A stretch of 64,000 nucleotides of DNA from assembly GCF_036226745.1 (NCBI RefSeq), contig NZ_CP109013.1, positions 2,852,001-2,916,000 of the forward strand, written 5' to 3'. The translations under genes were made by a program, and so were the position numbers. The notes below the pieces were generated by a model. It did no database searches. It had not been told where the DNA came from and saw only the letters and a list, made by a program, of their open reading frames with translations. Shown piece by piece: positions 20,606-32,196 of this stretch (positions are counted from its first letter, which is position 1; each line of letters begins with the position of its first letter). The DNA comes from Streptomyces sp. NBC_00683. Lineage in GTDB: Bacteria; Actinomycetota; Actinomycetes; Streptomycetales; Streptomycetaceae.

Positions 20606-22177
20606 TCAGCCCTCGCCCAGAAGCTTGCCGTCCGAGGTCTCGAACTGCTGCTTGAAGGCGGCGATCGCGTCAGCGATCGACTGCAGCGTGTCGTCGGACA
20701 TCTTGCCGCCCTCGGCGATGCTGGTCAGGAGGTCCTTGCGCTCACGGCGCAGGTACTCCAGCAGCTCGCCCTCGAAGCGGCGGATGTCCTCGACCGGGAC
20801 GTCGTCCATCTTGCCCGTGGTGCCGGCCCAGACGGAGACGACCTGCTCCTCCATCGGGAACGGGGCGTACTGGGGCTGCTTCAGCAGCTCGACCATGCGC
20901 TTACCGCGCTCCAGCGAAGCCTTGGAGGCCGCGTCCAGGTCGGAACCGAAGGCGGCGAACGCCTCCAGCTCGCGGTACTGGGCGAGGTCCACGCGCAGAC
21001 GGCCGGAAACCTGCTTCATGGCCTTGTGCTGGGCGGAGCCACCGACTCGGGAGACCGAGATACCGACGTTGAGCGCCGGACGCTGACCTGCGTTGAACAG
21101 GTCGGACTCCAGGAAGCACTGGCCGTCGGTGATGGAGATGACGTTGGTCGGAATGAACGCCGACACGTCGTTCGCCTTGGTCTCGACGATCGGGAGGCCC
21201 GTCATCGAACCGGCGCCCATGTCGTCGGAGAGCTTGGCGCAGCGCTCCAGCAGACGCGAGTGCAGGTAGAAGACGTCGCCCGGGTAGGCCTCACGGCCCG
21301 GCGGACGGCGCAGCAGAAGCGACACGGCGCGGTAGGCGTCGGCCTGCTTCGAAAGGTCGTCGAAGATGATCAGAACGTGCTTGCCGTCGTACATCCAGTG
21401 CTGGCCGATGGCCGAACCGGTGTACGGCGCCAGGTACTTGAAGCCGGCCGGGTCGGACGCCGGGGCGGCGACGATGGTCGTGTACTCGAGCGCGCCGGCC
21501 TCTTCCAGGGCACCTCGCACGGAGGCGATGGTGGAGCCCTTCTGACCGATGGCGACGTAGATGCAGCGCACCTGCTTGTTCACGTCGCCCGAGCGCCAGT
21601 TGTCGCGCTGGTTGATGATCGTGTCGACAGCCAGAGCGGTCTTACCCGTCTGACGGTCACCAATGATCAGCTGACGCTGGCCGCGGCCGATCGGCACCAT
21701 GGCGTCGACGGCCTTGTAGCCGGTCTGCATCGGCTCGTGCACCGACTTGCGGACCATGACGCCAGGGGCCTGCAGCTCGAGGGCGCGGCGGCCTTCGGTC
21801 GCGATCTCGCCGAGACCGTCGATCGGGTTGCCGAGCGGGTCGACGACGCGGCCGAGGTAACCCTCGCCGACGCCGACGGAGAGCACCTCACCGGTGCGCT
21901 GCACCGGCTGGCCCTCCTCGATTCCGCTGAACTCGCCGAGGACGATCGCACCGATCTCGCGCTCCTCGAGGTTGAGGGCGAGACCGAGGGTGCCGTCCTC
22001 GAACTTCAGCAGCTCGTTCGCCATGGCGGAGGGCAGGCCCTCCACCTTCGCGATGCCGTCGCCGGCAACGCTGACCGTACCGACCTCCTCGCGCGAGGCC
22101 GCGTCCGGCTGGTACGACTGGACAAAGTTCTCCAGTGCGTCCCGGATCTCCTCCGGCCGGATCGTGAGCTCCGCCAT
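20606..22177 (-). CDS. atpA: F0F1 ATP synthase subunit alpha
   Basis: 523-aa regulatory nucleotide-binding subunit of F1. It begins [16 protein letters not shown], the family start. The P-loop GDRQTGKT is near residue 170, and the arginine finger region SRVGGSAQ is near 372. The open frame continues upstream to 22270, but ATG 22177 is preceded by GGGAAC and matches orthologues. A 143-bp gap separates it from atpH. Confidence 0.98.
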   Translation of the reverse strand: MAELTIRPEEIRDALENFVQSYQPDAASREEVGTVSVAGDGIAKVEGLPSAMANELLKFEDGTLGLALNLEEREIGAIVLGEFSGIEEGQPVQRTGEVLSVGVGEGYLGRVVDPLGNPIDGLGEIATEGRRALELQAPGVMVRKSVHEPMQTGYKAVDAMVPIGRGQRQLIIGDRQTGKTALAVDTIINQRDNWRSGDVNKQVRCIYVAIGQKGSTIASVRGALEEAGALEYTTIVAAPASDPAGFKYLAPYTGSAIGQHWMYDGKHVLIIFDDLSKQADAYRAVSLLLRRPPGREAYPGDVFYLHSRLLERCAKLSDDMGAGSMTGLPIVETKANDVSAFIPTNVISITDGQCFLESDLFNAGQRPALNVGISVSRVGGSAQHKAMKQVSGRLRVDLAQYRELEAFAAFGSDLDAASKASLERGKRMVELLKQPQYAPFPMEEQVVSVWAGTTGKMDDVPVEDIRRFEGELLEYLRRERKDLLTSIAEGGKMSDDTLQSIADAIAAFKQQFETSDGKLLGEG

Positions 22178-22320
22178 CTGGGTTCCCTGCTCTCCTTGTT
22201 GGGCCCGAAGTTTCTTAAGGGGGTCTGGGGGCGACCCCCAGGAATCTTCTGCAATTTCTGCACGGCCCAACCGGGCCGCTGTTCTTGCTCGTTCAGTTGG
22301 TGCGGTTGCGCTGCTCGCTG

Positions 22321-23136
22321 TCAGCCGGCCATCCGGCGGGTCGCCTCTTCGAGGCGCTCCGCGATCGTGCCGTTGATGACCTCGTCACCGACGCGCACCG
22401 AGATCCCGCCGAGGACCGCGGGGTCCACGTCCAGGTTCAGGTGCATCTGCCGGCCGTAGATCTTCGCCAGGGCGGCACCGAGGCGCTGCTTCTGGCGATC
22501 GGACAGCGGCACCGCCGAGGTGACGACGGCGACCATGCGGTCCCGGCGCTCCGCGGCGAGCTTGGACAGGGAGTCGAGTCCCGCTTCCAGGCTACGTCCA
22601 CGGGGCTGGGTCACCAGCCGCGTGACGATCCGCTCGGTGACGGGCTGCGCCTTGCCGCCGAGCAGGCTGCGGAGCAGCTCGCCCTTGGCGGCGGTGGACG
22701 CCGTCCGGCTGGTCAGCGCGGAGCGCAGTTCCTTGTCGGAACCGACGATCCGGCCGAACCGGAACAGCTCGTCCTCGACGTCGTCGAGCGCGCCGCTGCG
22801 CTGGGCCGCGGTGAGGTCTGCGGTGTTCGCCAGTTCCTCGACCGAGTCGACCAGGTCACGCGACTGCGACCAGCGGGAGCGGACCATGCCGGAGATCAGG
22901 TCGACGGCTTCGCCGCCCACCTGACCGCGCAGCAGCCGTCCGGCCAGCTCGGCCTTCGCCTCGCCGCCCTGCGACGGGTCGGTGAGGACCCGGCGCAGCG
23001 ATACCTCGCGGTGGAGCAGCGCGGTGACGGCTGCCAGCTCCTCGGCGAGCTTCGCCGCGTCGACCGACGTGTTGTCGGTCAGTGCGTCGAGACGCTCACG
23101 TGCGGCAGCCAGTGCCTCGCGGCTCGCTCCGTTCAT
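22321..23136 (-). CDS. atpH: F0F1 ATP synthase subunit delta
   Basis: 271-aa peripheral stalk subunit. Only the C-terminal ~170 residues correspond to the usual OSCP/delta domain; the longer N-terminus is typical of actinobacteria. The conserved end, [20 protein letters not shown], is present. Its ATG overlaps the atpF stop by 4 bp. Confidence 0.97.
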   Translation of the reverse strand: MNGASREALAAARERLDALTDNTSVDAAKLAEELAAVTALLHREVSLRRVLTDPSQGGEAKAELAGRLLRGQVGGEAVDLISGMVRSRWSQSRDLVDSVEELANTADLTAAQRSGALDDVEDELFRFGRIVGSDKELRSALTSRTASTAAKGELLRSLLGGKAQPVTERIVTRLVTQPRGRSLEAGLDSLSKLAAERRDRMVAVVTSAVPLSDRQKQRLGAALAKIYGRQMHLNLDVDPAVLGGISVRVGDEVINGTIAERLEEATRRMAG

Positions 23137-23678
23137 CGGACAGCCTCGGCCTTCGCCTCGAGCTCGTCGAGGAAACGGTCGACGGTGCCGCTCTGCCGGG
23201 CGTGGTCCTCGAGGGACTCGCCGACGAGCTTGCCGGCCAGGGCGGTGGCGAGCGTGCCCACGTCCTGGCGCAGCGCGGAAGCCGCGGCCTTGCGGTCGGC
23301 CTCGATCTGGGCGTGGCCGGCGGCGATGATCTCTTCGCGCTGCCGCTGACCTTCCGTCCTCATCTCCTGGATGATGACGGCACCCTGCTCCTGCGCCTCC
23401 TGGCGCAGACGGGCGGCTTCGTGGCGGGCCTCGGCGAGCTGAGCCTTGTACTGCTCAAGAACGCTCTGGGCCTCGGTCTGGGCCGCATCGGCCTTCTCGA
23501 TACCGCCTTCGATGGCCTCGCGGCGCTCTTCCAGAACCTTGTTGATGTTCGGGAGGAGCTTCTTGGCGAGGAAGCCGAAGACGATGACGAAGGCGATGAG
23601 GCCGATGACGAGCTCTGGAATCGGCGGGATGAGGGGATTTTCCATCTCCTCAGCCGCGACCGTAAGCAGCTGGCTCAT
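23133..23678 (-). CDS. atpF: F0F1 ATP synthase subunit b
   Basis: 181-aa peripheral stalk subunit. One transmembrane helix (ELVIGLIAFVIVFGFLAKKL) near residues 22-41 is followed by a long charged coiled coil rich in Ala, Glu, Arg and Gln. It links the membrane sector to delta. The start MSQLLTVAAEEMENPLIPP is typical for Streptomyces. Confidence 0.97.
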   Translation of the reverse strand: MSQLLTVAAEEMENPLIPPIPELVIGLIAFVIVFGFLAKKLLPNINKVLEERREAIEGGIEKADAAQTEAQSVLEQYKAQLAEARHEAARLRQEAQEQGAVIIQEMRTEGQRQREEIIAAGHAQIEADRKAAASALRQDVGTLATALAGKLVGESLEDHARQSGTVDRFLDELEAKAEAVR

Positions 23679-23720
23679 ATCAGTGCCTTTCGTCTAGTGG
23701 GCGGTCTGCTGATCCGAGGA

Positions 23721-24846
<1,126 letters not shown>

Positions 24847-25071
24847 CGCGGGCTCCTTCAGCGTGGCGCATAGGTACGGCAACCTCGATGTGTCGGCGCG
24901 GCGCACGGCCGCGGTTCGGCACTGGACTGGTGTTACGAATGTGTGAGCGGCAGTCAGGCATTGAGCCTCGCGATCGAGCAGGCGTCAGCTCACATGCCCG
25001 CGCCCGCAGTGCCGCAGTTGAAACCGGACGATAGCAGGGTCCGGGGAGCGCCCTTATTCCGCCCCTACCCT

Positions 25072-25509
25072 TCACGTCGACGGGCCCGTCTTCTTGGGCT
25101 TGTCACCCTCGCTGGACTCGGGTTCGACGTAGAGGATCTTGGCCTTCATGTGCGCACGCGCCTGTGCGCCGATCCACACGAGAGTCGTCGCAACCAGCGT
25201 GATCGCGAAGGCCTTCGGGTTGAACAGCGAGGTGTCCTTGAACACGGCGACGAAAATGAACAGCAGCAGGAGCTGAGCCGTATACAGCATCAGCCCCATC
25301 GCCTGGAACAAGTGCGGCAGGGACTTCGCGGTCCGTTGCAGGACCACGAGTCCGATCCCCATGAAGAGGATCACCACCAGCGTCGCAACGACCGCGCCCA
25401 GGGCTCCCTTGCCACCGGCGATGCCTGCGCTGATCGCGGCGGCAACGGCGCCGGCGACAGCGGTGGGCACGGCGGCCTGGAGGAGAGTCCGGACGTCGTT
25501 GGACGGCAT
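25072..25509 (-). CDS. ATP synthase-associated AtpI-like membrane protein
   Basis: 145 aa with four transmembrane segments (about 10-32, 36-58, 70-92, 98-120) and a charged C-terminus (ESSEGDKPKKTGPST). Its position directly upstream of atpB on the same strand is that of atpI in actinobacteria; AtpI-like proteins assist c-ring assembly. Sequence similarity to enteric AtpI is not visible to me, so the name rests on position and topology. Start ATG 25509 has GGAG 8 nt upstream. Confidence 0.85.
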   Translation of the reverse strand: MPSNDVRTLLQAAVPTAVAGAVAAAISAGIAGGKGALGAVVATLVVILFMGIGLVVLQRTAKSLPHLFQAMGLMLYTAQLLLLFIFVAVFKDTSLFNPKAFAITLVATTLVWIGAQARAHMKAKILYVEPESSEGDKPKKTGPST

Positions 25510-25774
25510 GGCGGCAACTCCGCTTGTGCAGGGGGTGGGCAGTGGTGTCGTCATGGACGAGCGTAGGCCCGGTCCGAGTCGATGCCTCGGGCCAATGGAC
25601 CGTCTCACTAGGGTCCTTCGGCTCCGTCACCGGGCTTAGTGAACGGTATCACAAACTATTTGATGAGGTCTTTACCTGGAAAGTGTGCCAACTGTCACAC
25701 ATGAGAGTTACTCCGCGCGTGTGTGCAGGACAACACGGCACTTTGCCTGGTAATGAGCCTCGGCGTCCGAATCG

Positions 25775-27148
25775 TCAACGCGGTGAATCGGCGCGGTCAC
25801 GATTGCCGAACCGAGAACGGGGGCCGATCGCGGTCGCCCCGTTGACGCCGGAGACGCCCACGGCAACAGGGACCTGTTCCGGGGTACCGGAGGCCATCTG
25901 CGAGCCTGCGGGCCCCTGTTGATCCTTCGGGGCCTCCCCCGAAGCGGTGTGCGAGCCCTGCTCCTCCGCCTCGCCGGCGCCGCGGCGCCGGTAGCGCGGC
26001 GGCACGAAGGCCTCCGCCCAGCGGGGAGCGCGCGGGGTGAAGCGCGGCATGAGCAGCAGCACGAGACCCACGGCGCTGAGCCCCACGATCACCAGGACGA
26101 TCCACAGGGACGCCGAGTGCACGGAGTAGCCGACCGCGCCGAACGCGATCAGCGCGGACCAGAAGTACATGATCAGCACGGACCTGCTGTGCGAGTGCCC
26201 GATCTCCAGCAGCCGGTGGTGCAGGTGCCCGCGGTCGGCCGCGAACGGCGACTGTCCGTTCCAGGTGCGCCGCACGATCGCGAGCACCAGGTCGGCAGCC
26301 GGGATCGCGATGATCGTCAGCGGCAGCAGCAGCGGGATGAAGACGGGCAGCATCGCGTGGGTCGCCTGCCGCTCACTGCCCTCGAAGAGCTTCATGGCGT
26401 CCGGGTCGACCTGCCCGGTGACGGAGATCGCACCCGCGGCCAGCACCAGGCCGATCAGCATCGACCCCGAGTCGCCCATGAAGATCCGGGCAGGGTGCAT
26501 GTTGTGCGGCAGGAAGCCCAGGCACATGCCCATCAGGATCGCGGCGAAGAGGGTCGCGGGGGCCGCCGCCTCGATTCCGTACCCGTACCAGAGGCGGTAG
26601 GTGTACAGGAAGAACGCCGCGGACGCGATGCAGACCATGCCGGCCGCGAGGCCGTCCAGGCCGTCGACGAAGTTGACGGCGTTGATGGTGATCACGACCA
26701 GCGCGACCGTGAGCAGCGTGCCCTGCCACTGGGTGAGGGCGACCGTGCCGACGCCGGGGATGGGCAGCCACAGGATCGTCAGACCCTGCATGACCATGAC
26801 CGCCGCGGCGATCATCTGTCCGCCGAGCTTGATCAGCGCGTCGATCTCGAACTTGTCGTCCAGGACGCCGATCAGCCAGATCAGGGCGGCGCCGGACAGC
26901 AGCGCACGCGGTTCGTTGGAGAGCTCGAAGACACCGTTCAGGTTGAACAGGTGGTCCGCGACGATCAGTCCCGCACACAGTCCGCCGAACATGGCGATGC
27001 CACCGAGCCGCGGTGTCGGTTCTCGGTGTACGTCGCGCGCACGGATCGCGGGCATAGCCCCGACCGCGATGGCGAACTTCCGCACCGGCCCGGTCAGCAG
27101 ATAGGTAACTGCGGCCGTGACACAGAGCGTCAGCAGGTAATCACGCAC
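25775..27148 (-). CDS. WecA/TagO-type undecaprenyl-phosphate GlcNAc-1-phosphate transferase
   Basis: 457-aa polytopic membrane enzyme of the MraY/WecA family that starts lipid-linked glycan synthesis (in actinobacteria probably wall polysaccharide) by moving GlcNAc-1-P to a polyprenyl phosphate. Diagnostic motifs are HREPTPRLGG near residue 41, the Asp-rich NAVNFVDGLDGLAAG, FMGDSGSMLIG, and the cytoplasmic HLHHRLLEIGHSH loop. About eleven hydrophobic segments. A hydrophilic C-terminal extension of ~70 residues follows. GTG 27148 (GGGG 6 nt upstream) is preferred over the upstream ATG at 27187. It lies just upstream of the atp genes, as in other Streptomyces. Confidence 0.94.
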   Translation of the reverse strand: MRDYLLTLCVTAAVTYLLTGPVRKFAIAVGAMPAIRARDVHREPTPRLGGIAMFGGLCAGLIVADHLFNLNGVFELSNEPRALLSGAALIWLIGVLDDKFEIDALIKLGGQMIAAAVMVMQGLTILWLPIPGVGTVALTQWQGTLLTVALVVITINAVNFVDGLDGLAAGMVCIASAAFFLYTYRLWYGYGIEAAAPATLFAAILMGMCLGFLPHNMHPARIFMGDSGSMLIGLVLAAGAISVTGQVDPDAMKLFEGSERQATHAMLPVFIPLLLPLTIIAIPAADLVLAIVRRTWNGQSPFAADRGHLHHRLLEIGHSHSRSVLIMYFWSALIAFGAVGYSVHSASLWIVLVIVGLSAVGLVLLLMPRFTPRAPRWAEAFVPPRYRRRGAGEAEEQGSHTASGEAPKDQQGPAGSQMASGTPEQVPVAVGVSGVNGATAIGPRSRFGNRDRADSPR

Positions 27149-27244
27149 GGGCTGCCCCACAGATTTCGCCGGCCATCTCAGCCCCACACCCTAGTCTCAT
27201 GAGCAAGGACTCCAAGGTACGGGTGATGGTTGCACAGACATCGC

Positions 27245-28525
27245 CTACCCCGGGTACGGCGGATTCCGCTCTGTGAGCCGGCGCACCTCGGCCCGCAGGC
27301 GTTCGGCGTCGGCCCCGTCCCGTACGGCCGCGCCGAACAGGGCGGCGATCCGCGCCATGTCGGATTCGTCCATGCCCTGGGTGGTGACGGCCGCGGTGCC
27401 GAGCCGGATCCCGCGGGCGTCCCCGTACGGCAGGGCGCAGGTGTCGAGCACCATGCCCGCCGCGACGAGCCGCTCCCGGGCCGTGCGGCCGTCGACGCCC
27501 AGCGGGCCGGGGTCGGCTACGACGATATGGGTGTCCGTACCGCCCGTGGTGATCTCGAAGCCCTCGGCCTCCAGCCCGGCGGCGAGCATCCGCGCATGGG
27601 CGACCACCTGGTGGGCGTAGAGCGCGAAGGCCGGGGTCGCCGCCTCCCCGAACGCGACGGCCTTGGCCGCGACGGTGTGCATCTGGGCGCCGCCCTGGGT
27701 GAAGGGGAACACCGCGCGGTCGATCCGCTCGGCCAGTTCCGCGCCGCACAGGATCATGCCGCCGCGGGGCCCGCGCAGCACCTTGTGCGTCGTGGCGCAC
27801 ACCACGTCCGCGTACGGGACGGGGCTGGGCGCCGCTCCCCCGGCGATCAGGCCCATCGGGTGGGCGGCGTCGGCGATCAGATACGCGCCGACCTCGTCGG
27901 CGATCTCCCGGAACGTCTCGTAGTCGGGGTGGCGGGGGTACGAGATGGAGCCGCAGACGATCGCCTTGGGGCGGCGGGCGCGGGCCAGGGCGCGGACCTG
28001 CGCGTAGTCGATGAGTCCGCTGTCGGGGTCGACGCCGTAGCCGGTGAAGTCGAACCAGCGGCCGGAGAAGTTGCCGGGGGCGCCGTGGGTGAGGTGCCCG
28101 CCGTACGGGAGTCCCATGGCCAGCACCGCGTCACCGGGGCGCAGCAGCGCCGCGTAGGCGGCCAGGACCGCCGAGGAGCCGGAGTGGGGCTGCACGTTGG
28201 CGTGCTCGGCGCCGAAGAGCGACATGGCCCGCCTGACCGCGACACGTTCGGCCTCGTCGGCCTGTTCGCAGCCGCCGTGGTGGCGGGCGCCCGGGTAGCC
28301 CTCGGCGTACTTGTTGGCGAGCGGGGAGCCGAGGGCGGCGAGGACCGCGGGCGAGGTGAAGTTCTCGGCGGCGATGAGCTGCAGCGTGCTCGACTGGCGC
28401 CGGACCTCCTCCAGCAGGATGCCGGCGATCTCCGGATCCTGTCGGGCCAGCGCGCCGAAGTCCTGCGGCAGTGCGGTGTCGGACGGGGGCACGGCTGCGG
28501 GTGCGGCTGGAGTGGTGACCGGCAT
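27245..28525 (-). CDS. glyA: Serine hydroxymethyltransferase
   Basis: 426-aa PLP enzyme interconverting serine and glycine with transfer of a one-carbon unit to tetrahydrofolate. The PLP-binding Lys is in ATTHKVLRGPRGG, near residue 241. The N-terminal ~25 residues are Ala/Pro-rich and nonconserved. It is one of probably two SHMT genes in a Streptomyces genome, so the symbol is tentative. It is cotranscribed with, or follows, the phosphatase-like gene 195 bp upstream. Confidence 0.94.
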   Translation of the reverse strand: MPVTTPAAPAAVPPSDTALPQDFGALARQDPEIAGILLEEVRRQSSTLQLIAAENFTSPAVLAALGSPLANKYAEGYPGARHHGGCEQADEAERVAVRRAMSLFGAEHANVQPHSGSSAVLAAYAALLRPGDAVLAMGLPYGGHLTHGAPGNFSGRWFDFTGYGVDPDSGLIDYAQVRALARARRPKAIVCGSISYPRHPDYETFREIADEVGAYLIADAAHPMGLIAGGAAPSPVPYADVVCATTHKVLRGPRGGMILCGAELAERIDRAVFPFTQGGAQMHTVAAKAVAFGEAATPAFALYAHQVVAHARMLAAGLEAEGFEITTGGTDTHIVVADPGPLGVDGRTARERLVAAGMVLDTCALPYGDARGIRLGTAAVTTQGMDESDMARIAALFGAAVRDGADAERLRAEVRRLTERNPPYPG

Positions 28526-28720
28526 CTGACGGCTCCGGGCCTGGGAAGGGGGGCGCTGGCTTCAGATCCAATGTAGGCCCGCTCCGGGCCCCTTGCCTGC
28601 CGCCGTGCGGCCCCGTACGCCGGTCGGGCGCACTCGGCGCCCGGGGTGCCCTCCGGCGGGGGTCCGGGTTTCCGTGGGCGCGGGGGCCGGCTCCCGCGGA
28701 TCGCGCGGCGCCCGGCGGTG

Positions 28721-29362
28721 TCAGCGGGGGTCGCGCACGCCCGTCAGCGCGGTCACCACGGGATCGAGCGCCTGGTTGATCTCGTCGCCGATGGAGCGGA
28801 AGAACGTGATCGGGGCGCCGTACGGGTCGTAGACCTCGTCCGCCTCGGCGGTGGGCGCCAGCAGCCAGCCGCGGAGCGCCGCCGCGGCGCGCACCAGCGC
28901 GCGGGCGCGCTCGACGACGCCCTCCTCGCGGGCGTCGGGCAGCGTCGCGGGGTCGATCGCCCGCACGAGCCGGGTGAACTCCTTGAGCGTGAAGGTCCGC
29001 AGGCCCGCCGAGTGGCCCATGGAGATCACCTGGGCGCGGTGGTCGCGGGTGGCGGTGAGGACCAGGTCGGCGCGGATCACGTGCTCGTCGAGCAGTTCGC
29101 GGCCGACGAAGCCGGTGGCGTCGGCGCCGAAGTCGGCGAGAACGACCTCGGCGTTGGCCTCCATGGGCGCGCCTTCGTGCCCCCAGGTGCCCGCACTCTC
29201 CACGATCAGGCCGCCGCTGAGCGGATCGCCGAGGCGGTCCACCAGGGCATGGCGGGTCAGCCGCTCGGTGATGGGCGAGCGGCAGACGTTGCCGGTGCTG
29301 ACGTGGAGGATGCGGAAAGTGTCGTGTCGTCCCGCTATGCCACGCCCCTCAGGGGCGGTCAA
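28721..29362 (-). CDS. Low-molecular-weight protein tyrosine phosphatase-like protein, nucleophile Cys replaced by Ser
   Basis: 213 aa with the LMW-PTP/arsenate reductase fold. The active-site P-loop reads H-V-S-T-G-N-V-C-R-S-P, whereas catalytic members have V-C-x-G-N-x-C-R-S: the first Cys, the nucleophile, is Ser (AGC, bases 29297-29299). The second Cys, the Arg and the C-terminal DPY (DPYGAP) are kept. It may therefore bind phosphotyrosine or phosphate without hydrolysis, or use another chemistry. It overlaps the Sua5 gene by 4 bp, so the two are coupled. From memory the same substitution occurs in other Streptomyces orthologues. Confidence 0.87.
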   Translation of the reverse strand: MTAPEGRGIAGRHDTFRILHVSTGNVCRSPITERLTRHALVDRLGDPLSGGLIVESAGTWGHEGAPMEANAEVVLADFGADATGFVGRELLDEHVIRADLVLTATRDHRAQVISMGHSAGLRTFTLKEFTRLVRAIDPATLPDAREEGVVERARALVRAAAALRGWLLAPTAEADEVYDPYGAPITFFRSIGDEINQALDPVVTALTGVRDPR

Positions 29363-30006
29363 TTGGCCACCTCGAGGTCAGGTACTACCTTCCGCAGGTC
29401 CTCGACGGACAGCGCACCGGCCCGCAGCAGCACCGGGACCTTGCCGGTGACGTCGACGATGGAGGACGGGACGATGCCGGGGGTCGGACCGCCGTCGAGG
29501 TAGACGGACACGGAGTCGCCGAGCATCTCCTGGGCCGCGTCGCAGTCCTCGGGCGAGGGGTGTCCGGTGAGGTTGGCGCTGGAGACGGCCATCGGGCCGA
29601 CCTCCGTGAGGAGCTCGATCGCGACCGGGTGCAGCGGCATCCGGATGGCGACGGTGCCCCGGGTGTCGCCGAGGTCCCACTGCAGCGAGGGCTGGTGCTT
29701 GGCGACGAGGGTGAGGGCGCCGGGCCAGAAGGCGTCGACGAGCTCCCACGCCTGCTCGGAGAAGTCGGTGACCAGGCCGTGCAGGGTGTTCGGGGAGCCG
29801 ATCAGCACGGGCGTCGGCATGTTGCGGCCACGGCCCTTGGCGTCGAGCAGGTCGGCGACGCCCTCGGAGCTGAAGGCGTCCGCACCGATCCCGTACACGG
29901 TGTCCGTGGGCAGCACGACCAGTTCGCCGCGGCGGACGGCGGACGCGGCTTCACGCAGGCCGGTCGTACGGTCGGTCGCGTCGTTGCAGTCGTATCGCCG
30001 TGCCAT
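29359..30006 (-). CDS. L-threonylcarbamoyladenylate synthase (Sua5/YrdC)
   Basis: 215-aa enzyme that makes threonylcarbamoyl-AMP from threonine, bicarbonate and ATP, the first step of the t6A37 tRNA modification. The YrdC core is clear: GELVVLPTDTVYGIGADAF near residue 28, the K-x-R-loop region KGRGRNMPTPVLIG, and SSANLTGHPSP near 145. Length is that of the YrdC domain alone; the Sua5 C-terminal domain is missing, as usual in actinobacteria. Coupled with the downstream phosphatase-like gene. Confidence 0.95.
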   Translation of the reverse strand: MARRYDCNDATDRTTGLREAASAVRRGELVVLPTDTVYGIGADAFSSEGVADLLDAKGRGRNMPTPVLIGSPNTLHGLVTDFSEQAWELVDAFWPGALTLVAKHQPSLQWDLGDTRGTVAIRMPLHPVAIELLTEVGPMAVSSANLTGHPSPEDCDAAQEMLGDSVSVYLDGGPTPGIVPSSIVDVTGKVPVLLRAGALSVEDLRKVVPDLEVAN

Positions 30007-30073
30007 CAGCCGGCCTCCTCGGACATGTACGGGTCTGGCGGGTAGGGGTCGTGCGCTTCCGGTGTCCCGGTGG

Positions 30074-30919
30074 TCACGGCATGGCCTTGCGTGCCGTGGC
30101 GAACCGGGGCCGGTTGTTCAGGTCGGGGTGGTCGGCCGCGTCGGCCCAGCCCCGCTCCTCGGTGAAGATCCACGGCACCTGGCCGCCCTGGGTGTCGGCG
30201 TGCTCGATGACGACGAGACCGCCGGGCCGCAGCAGGCGGTGCGCGGTGCGCTCGATGCCCCGGATGGTGTCGAGGCCGTCCTCGCCGGAGAAGAGCGCCA
30301 TCTGGGGGTCGTGGTCGCGGGCCTCGGGCGCCACGTACTCCCACTCGGTGAGCGGGATGTACGGCGGGTTGGAGATCACGAGGTCGACCTGGCCGTCGAG
30401 CTCGGGAAGGGCGCTCAGAGCGTCTCCCCGGTGGATGGTGACCCTGGACCCCTCGGCGTTCTTCCGCGTCCAGCGCAGGGCGTCCTCGGACAGCTCCACG
30501 CCGTGCACGCGCGAGCGCGGCACCTCCTGCGCCATGGCGAGGGCGATGGCGCCCGATCCCGTGCAGAGGTCGACGATCAGCGGTTCGACGACGTCCATCG
30601 CACGGACTGCGTCTATCGCCCAGCCGACGACCGACTCGGTCTCCGGGCGGGGCACGAAGACGCCGGGGCCGACCTGGAGCTCCAGGTAGCGGAAGAAGGC
30701 GCGGCCGGTGATGTGCTGGAGCGGTTCGCGGGCCTCGCGGCGGGCGATCGTCTCCCAGTAGCGGGCGTCGAAGTCGGCGTCCGGCACATGGTGCAGCTCG
30801 CCCCGCTTGACGTCGTGCACGAATGCGGCGAGTTCCTCGGCATCGAAACGCGGCGAGGGGACACCGGCGTCGGCCAGCCGCTGGGTGGCCTGGGCCACCT
30901 CGGCGAGCAGCAGGTTCAT
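30074..30919 (-). CDS. prmC: Peptide chain release factor N5-glutamine methyltransferase
   Basis: 281-aa SAM-dependent enzyme that methylates the GGQ glutamine of release factors. The substrate-binding NPPY motif (ISNPPYIPL) is near residue 190, and the SAM motif is VDLCTGSGAIA near 117. It lies 42 bp downstream of prfA, the gene of its substrate, in the standard prfA-prmC-sua5 order. Confidence 0.97.
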   Translation of the reverse strand: MNLLLAEVAQATQRLADAGVPSPRFDAEELAAFVHDVKRGELHHVPDADFDARYWETIARREAREPLQHITGRAFFRYLELQVGPGVFVPRPETESVVGWAIDAVRAMDVVEPLIVDLCTGSGAIALAMAQEVPRSRVHGVELSEDALRWTRKNAEGSRVTIHRGDALSALPELDGQVDLVISNPPYIPLTEWEYVAPEARDHDPQMALFSGEDGLDTIRGIERTAHRLLRPGGLVVIEHADTQGGQVPWIFTEERGWADAADHPDLNNRPRFATARKAMP

Positions 30920-30961
30920 CGCGGTTCTCCGTACAGGTTCACGTGCGGGGCGGGGCGCAGC

Positions 30962-32038
30962 TTATGCGGCGGCGAGCTTGGCGGCGGAGTCGGCGTCCAC
31001 GCATGCCTGGATGACGGCGTCGAGGTCGCCGTCGAGCACCTGGTCCAAGTTGTACGCCTTGAAGCCGACGCGGTGGTCCGAGATCCGGTTTTCCGGGAAG
31101 TTGTACGTGCGGATCTTCTCGGACCGGTCGACGGTACGGACCTGGCTGCGGCGGACGTCGGAGGCTTCCTGCTCGGCCGCTTCCTGGGCGGCGGCCAGCA
31201 GCCGGGACCTCAGGATGCGCATGGCCTGCTCCTTGTTCTGGAGCTGGCTCTTCTCGTTCTGGCAGGAGGCGACGACGCCGGTCGGCAAGTGGGTGATGCG
31301 GACCGCGGAGTCGGTGGTGTTGACGGACTGGCCGCCGGGTCCCGAGGAGCGGTAGACGTCGATGCGCAGGTCGTTGGCGTGGATCTCCACGTCGACCTCC
31401 TCCGCCTCGGGCGTGACGAGCACACCGGCGGCGGAGGTGTGGATACGGCCCTGGGACTCGGTGGAGGGCACGCGCTGCACGCGGTGCACGCCGCCCTCGT
31501 ACTTCATCCGGGCCCAGACGCCCTGGCCGGGCTCGGTGGCACCGTTGCCGCCCTTGGTCTTCACGGCGACCTGGACGTCCTTGTAGCCGCCGAGCTCGGA
31601 CTCGGTGGAGTCGATGATCTCGGTCTTCCAGCCGACGCGCTCCGCGTACCGCAGGTACATGCGCAGCAGGTCGCCGGCGAACAGGGCGGACTCGTCGCCG
31701 CCCGCGCCCGCCTTGATCTCCAGGAGCACGTCCTTGTCGTCACTGGGGTCGCGCGGGACCAGGAGGAGCCGGAGCTTCTCGGTGATCTCTTCGCGCTGCT
31801 TCTCCAGGACCTTGACCTCGGCGGCGAAGTCGGGGTCGTCGGCGGCGAACTCGCGTGCGGTGCCGATGTCGTCACCGGTCCGCTTCCAGGACCTGTACGT
31901 GGAGACGATCGGGGTCAGCTCCGCGTAGCGCTTGTTGAGCTTGCGCGCGTTGGCCTGGTCGGCGTGGACCGACGGGTCGGCGAGCTTCTTCTCGAGATCG
32001 GCGTGTTCGCCGATCAGTTCCTCGACCGCCTCGAACAT
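30962..32038 (-). CDS. prfA: Peptide chain release factor 1
   Basis: 358-aa factor that ends translation at UAA and UAG. The GGQ motif is in [15 protein letters not shown], and the codon-reading tripeptide P-x-T appears as P-S-T in [13 protein letters not shown] 32038 has AGGAG 7 nt upstream; the frame is open for a further ~1.5 kb upstream in antisense to other genes' composition but is not coding. Followed by prmC. Confidence 0.97.
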   Translation of the reverse strand: MFEAVEELIGEHADLEKKLADPSVHADQANARKLNKRYAELTPIVSTYRSWKRTGDDIGTAREFAADDPDFAAEVKVLEKQREEITEKLRLLLVPRDPSDDKDVLLEIKAGAGGDESALFAGDLLRMYLRYAERVGWKTEIIDSTESELGGYKDVQVAVKTKGGNGATEPGQGVWARMKYEGGVHRVQRVPSTESQGRIHTSAAGVLVTPEAEEVDVEIHANDLRIDVYRSSGPGGQSVNTTDSAVRITHLPTGVVASCQNEKSQLQNKEQAMRILRSRLLAAAQEAAEQEASDVRRSQVRTVDRSEKIRTYNFPENRISDHRVGFKAYNLDQVLDGDLDAVIQACVDADSAAKLAAA

Positions 32039-32143
32039 CTTCGGGCTCCTGGTTCCGTGCGTCATACGTCTGCGGGCCTGCTGGACGGCGTGCTGCCGAC
32101 CGTGCGCCCGGAGGACGCCCCGGAACCGCACAGCCGGAAAAAA

Positions 32144-32186
32144 CGCCGGCCCCGGCGCCCCCGTGAGAGGGCGCCGGGAACCGGCG
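32144..32186 (-). terminator. Terminator of rpmE
   Basis: GC-rich stem of about 17 bp with a two-base interruption (32144-32160 with 32169-32186), followed on the minus strand by TTTTTT. It separates rpmE from prfA. Confidence 0.85.
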
Positions 32187-32196
32187 CATTGGCTCG

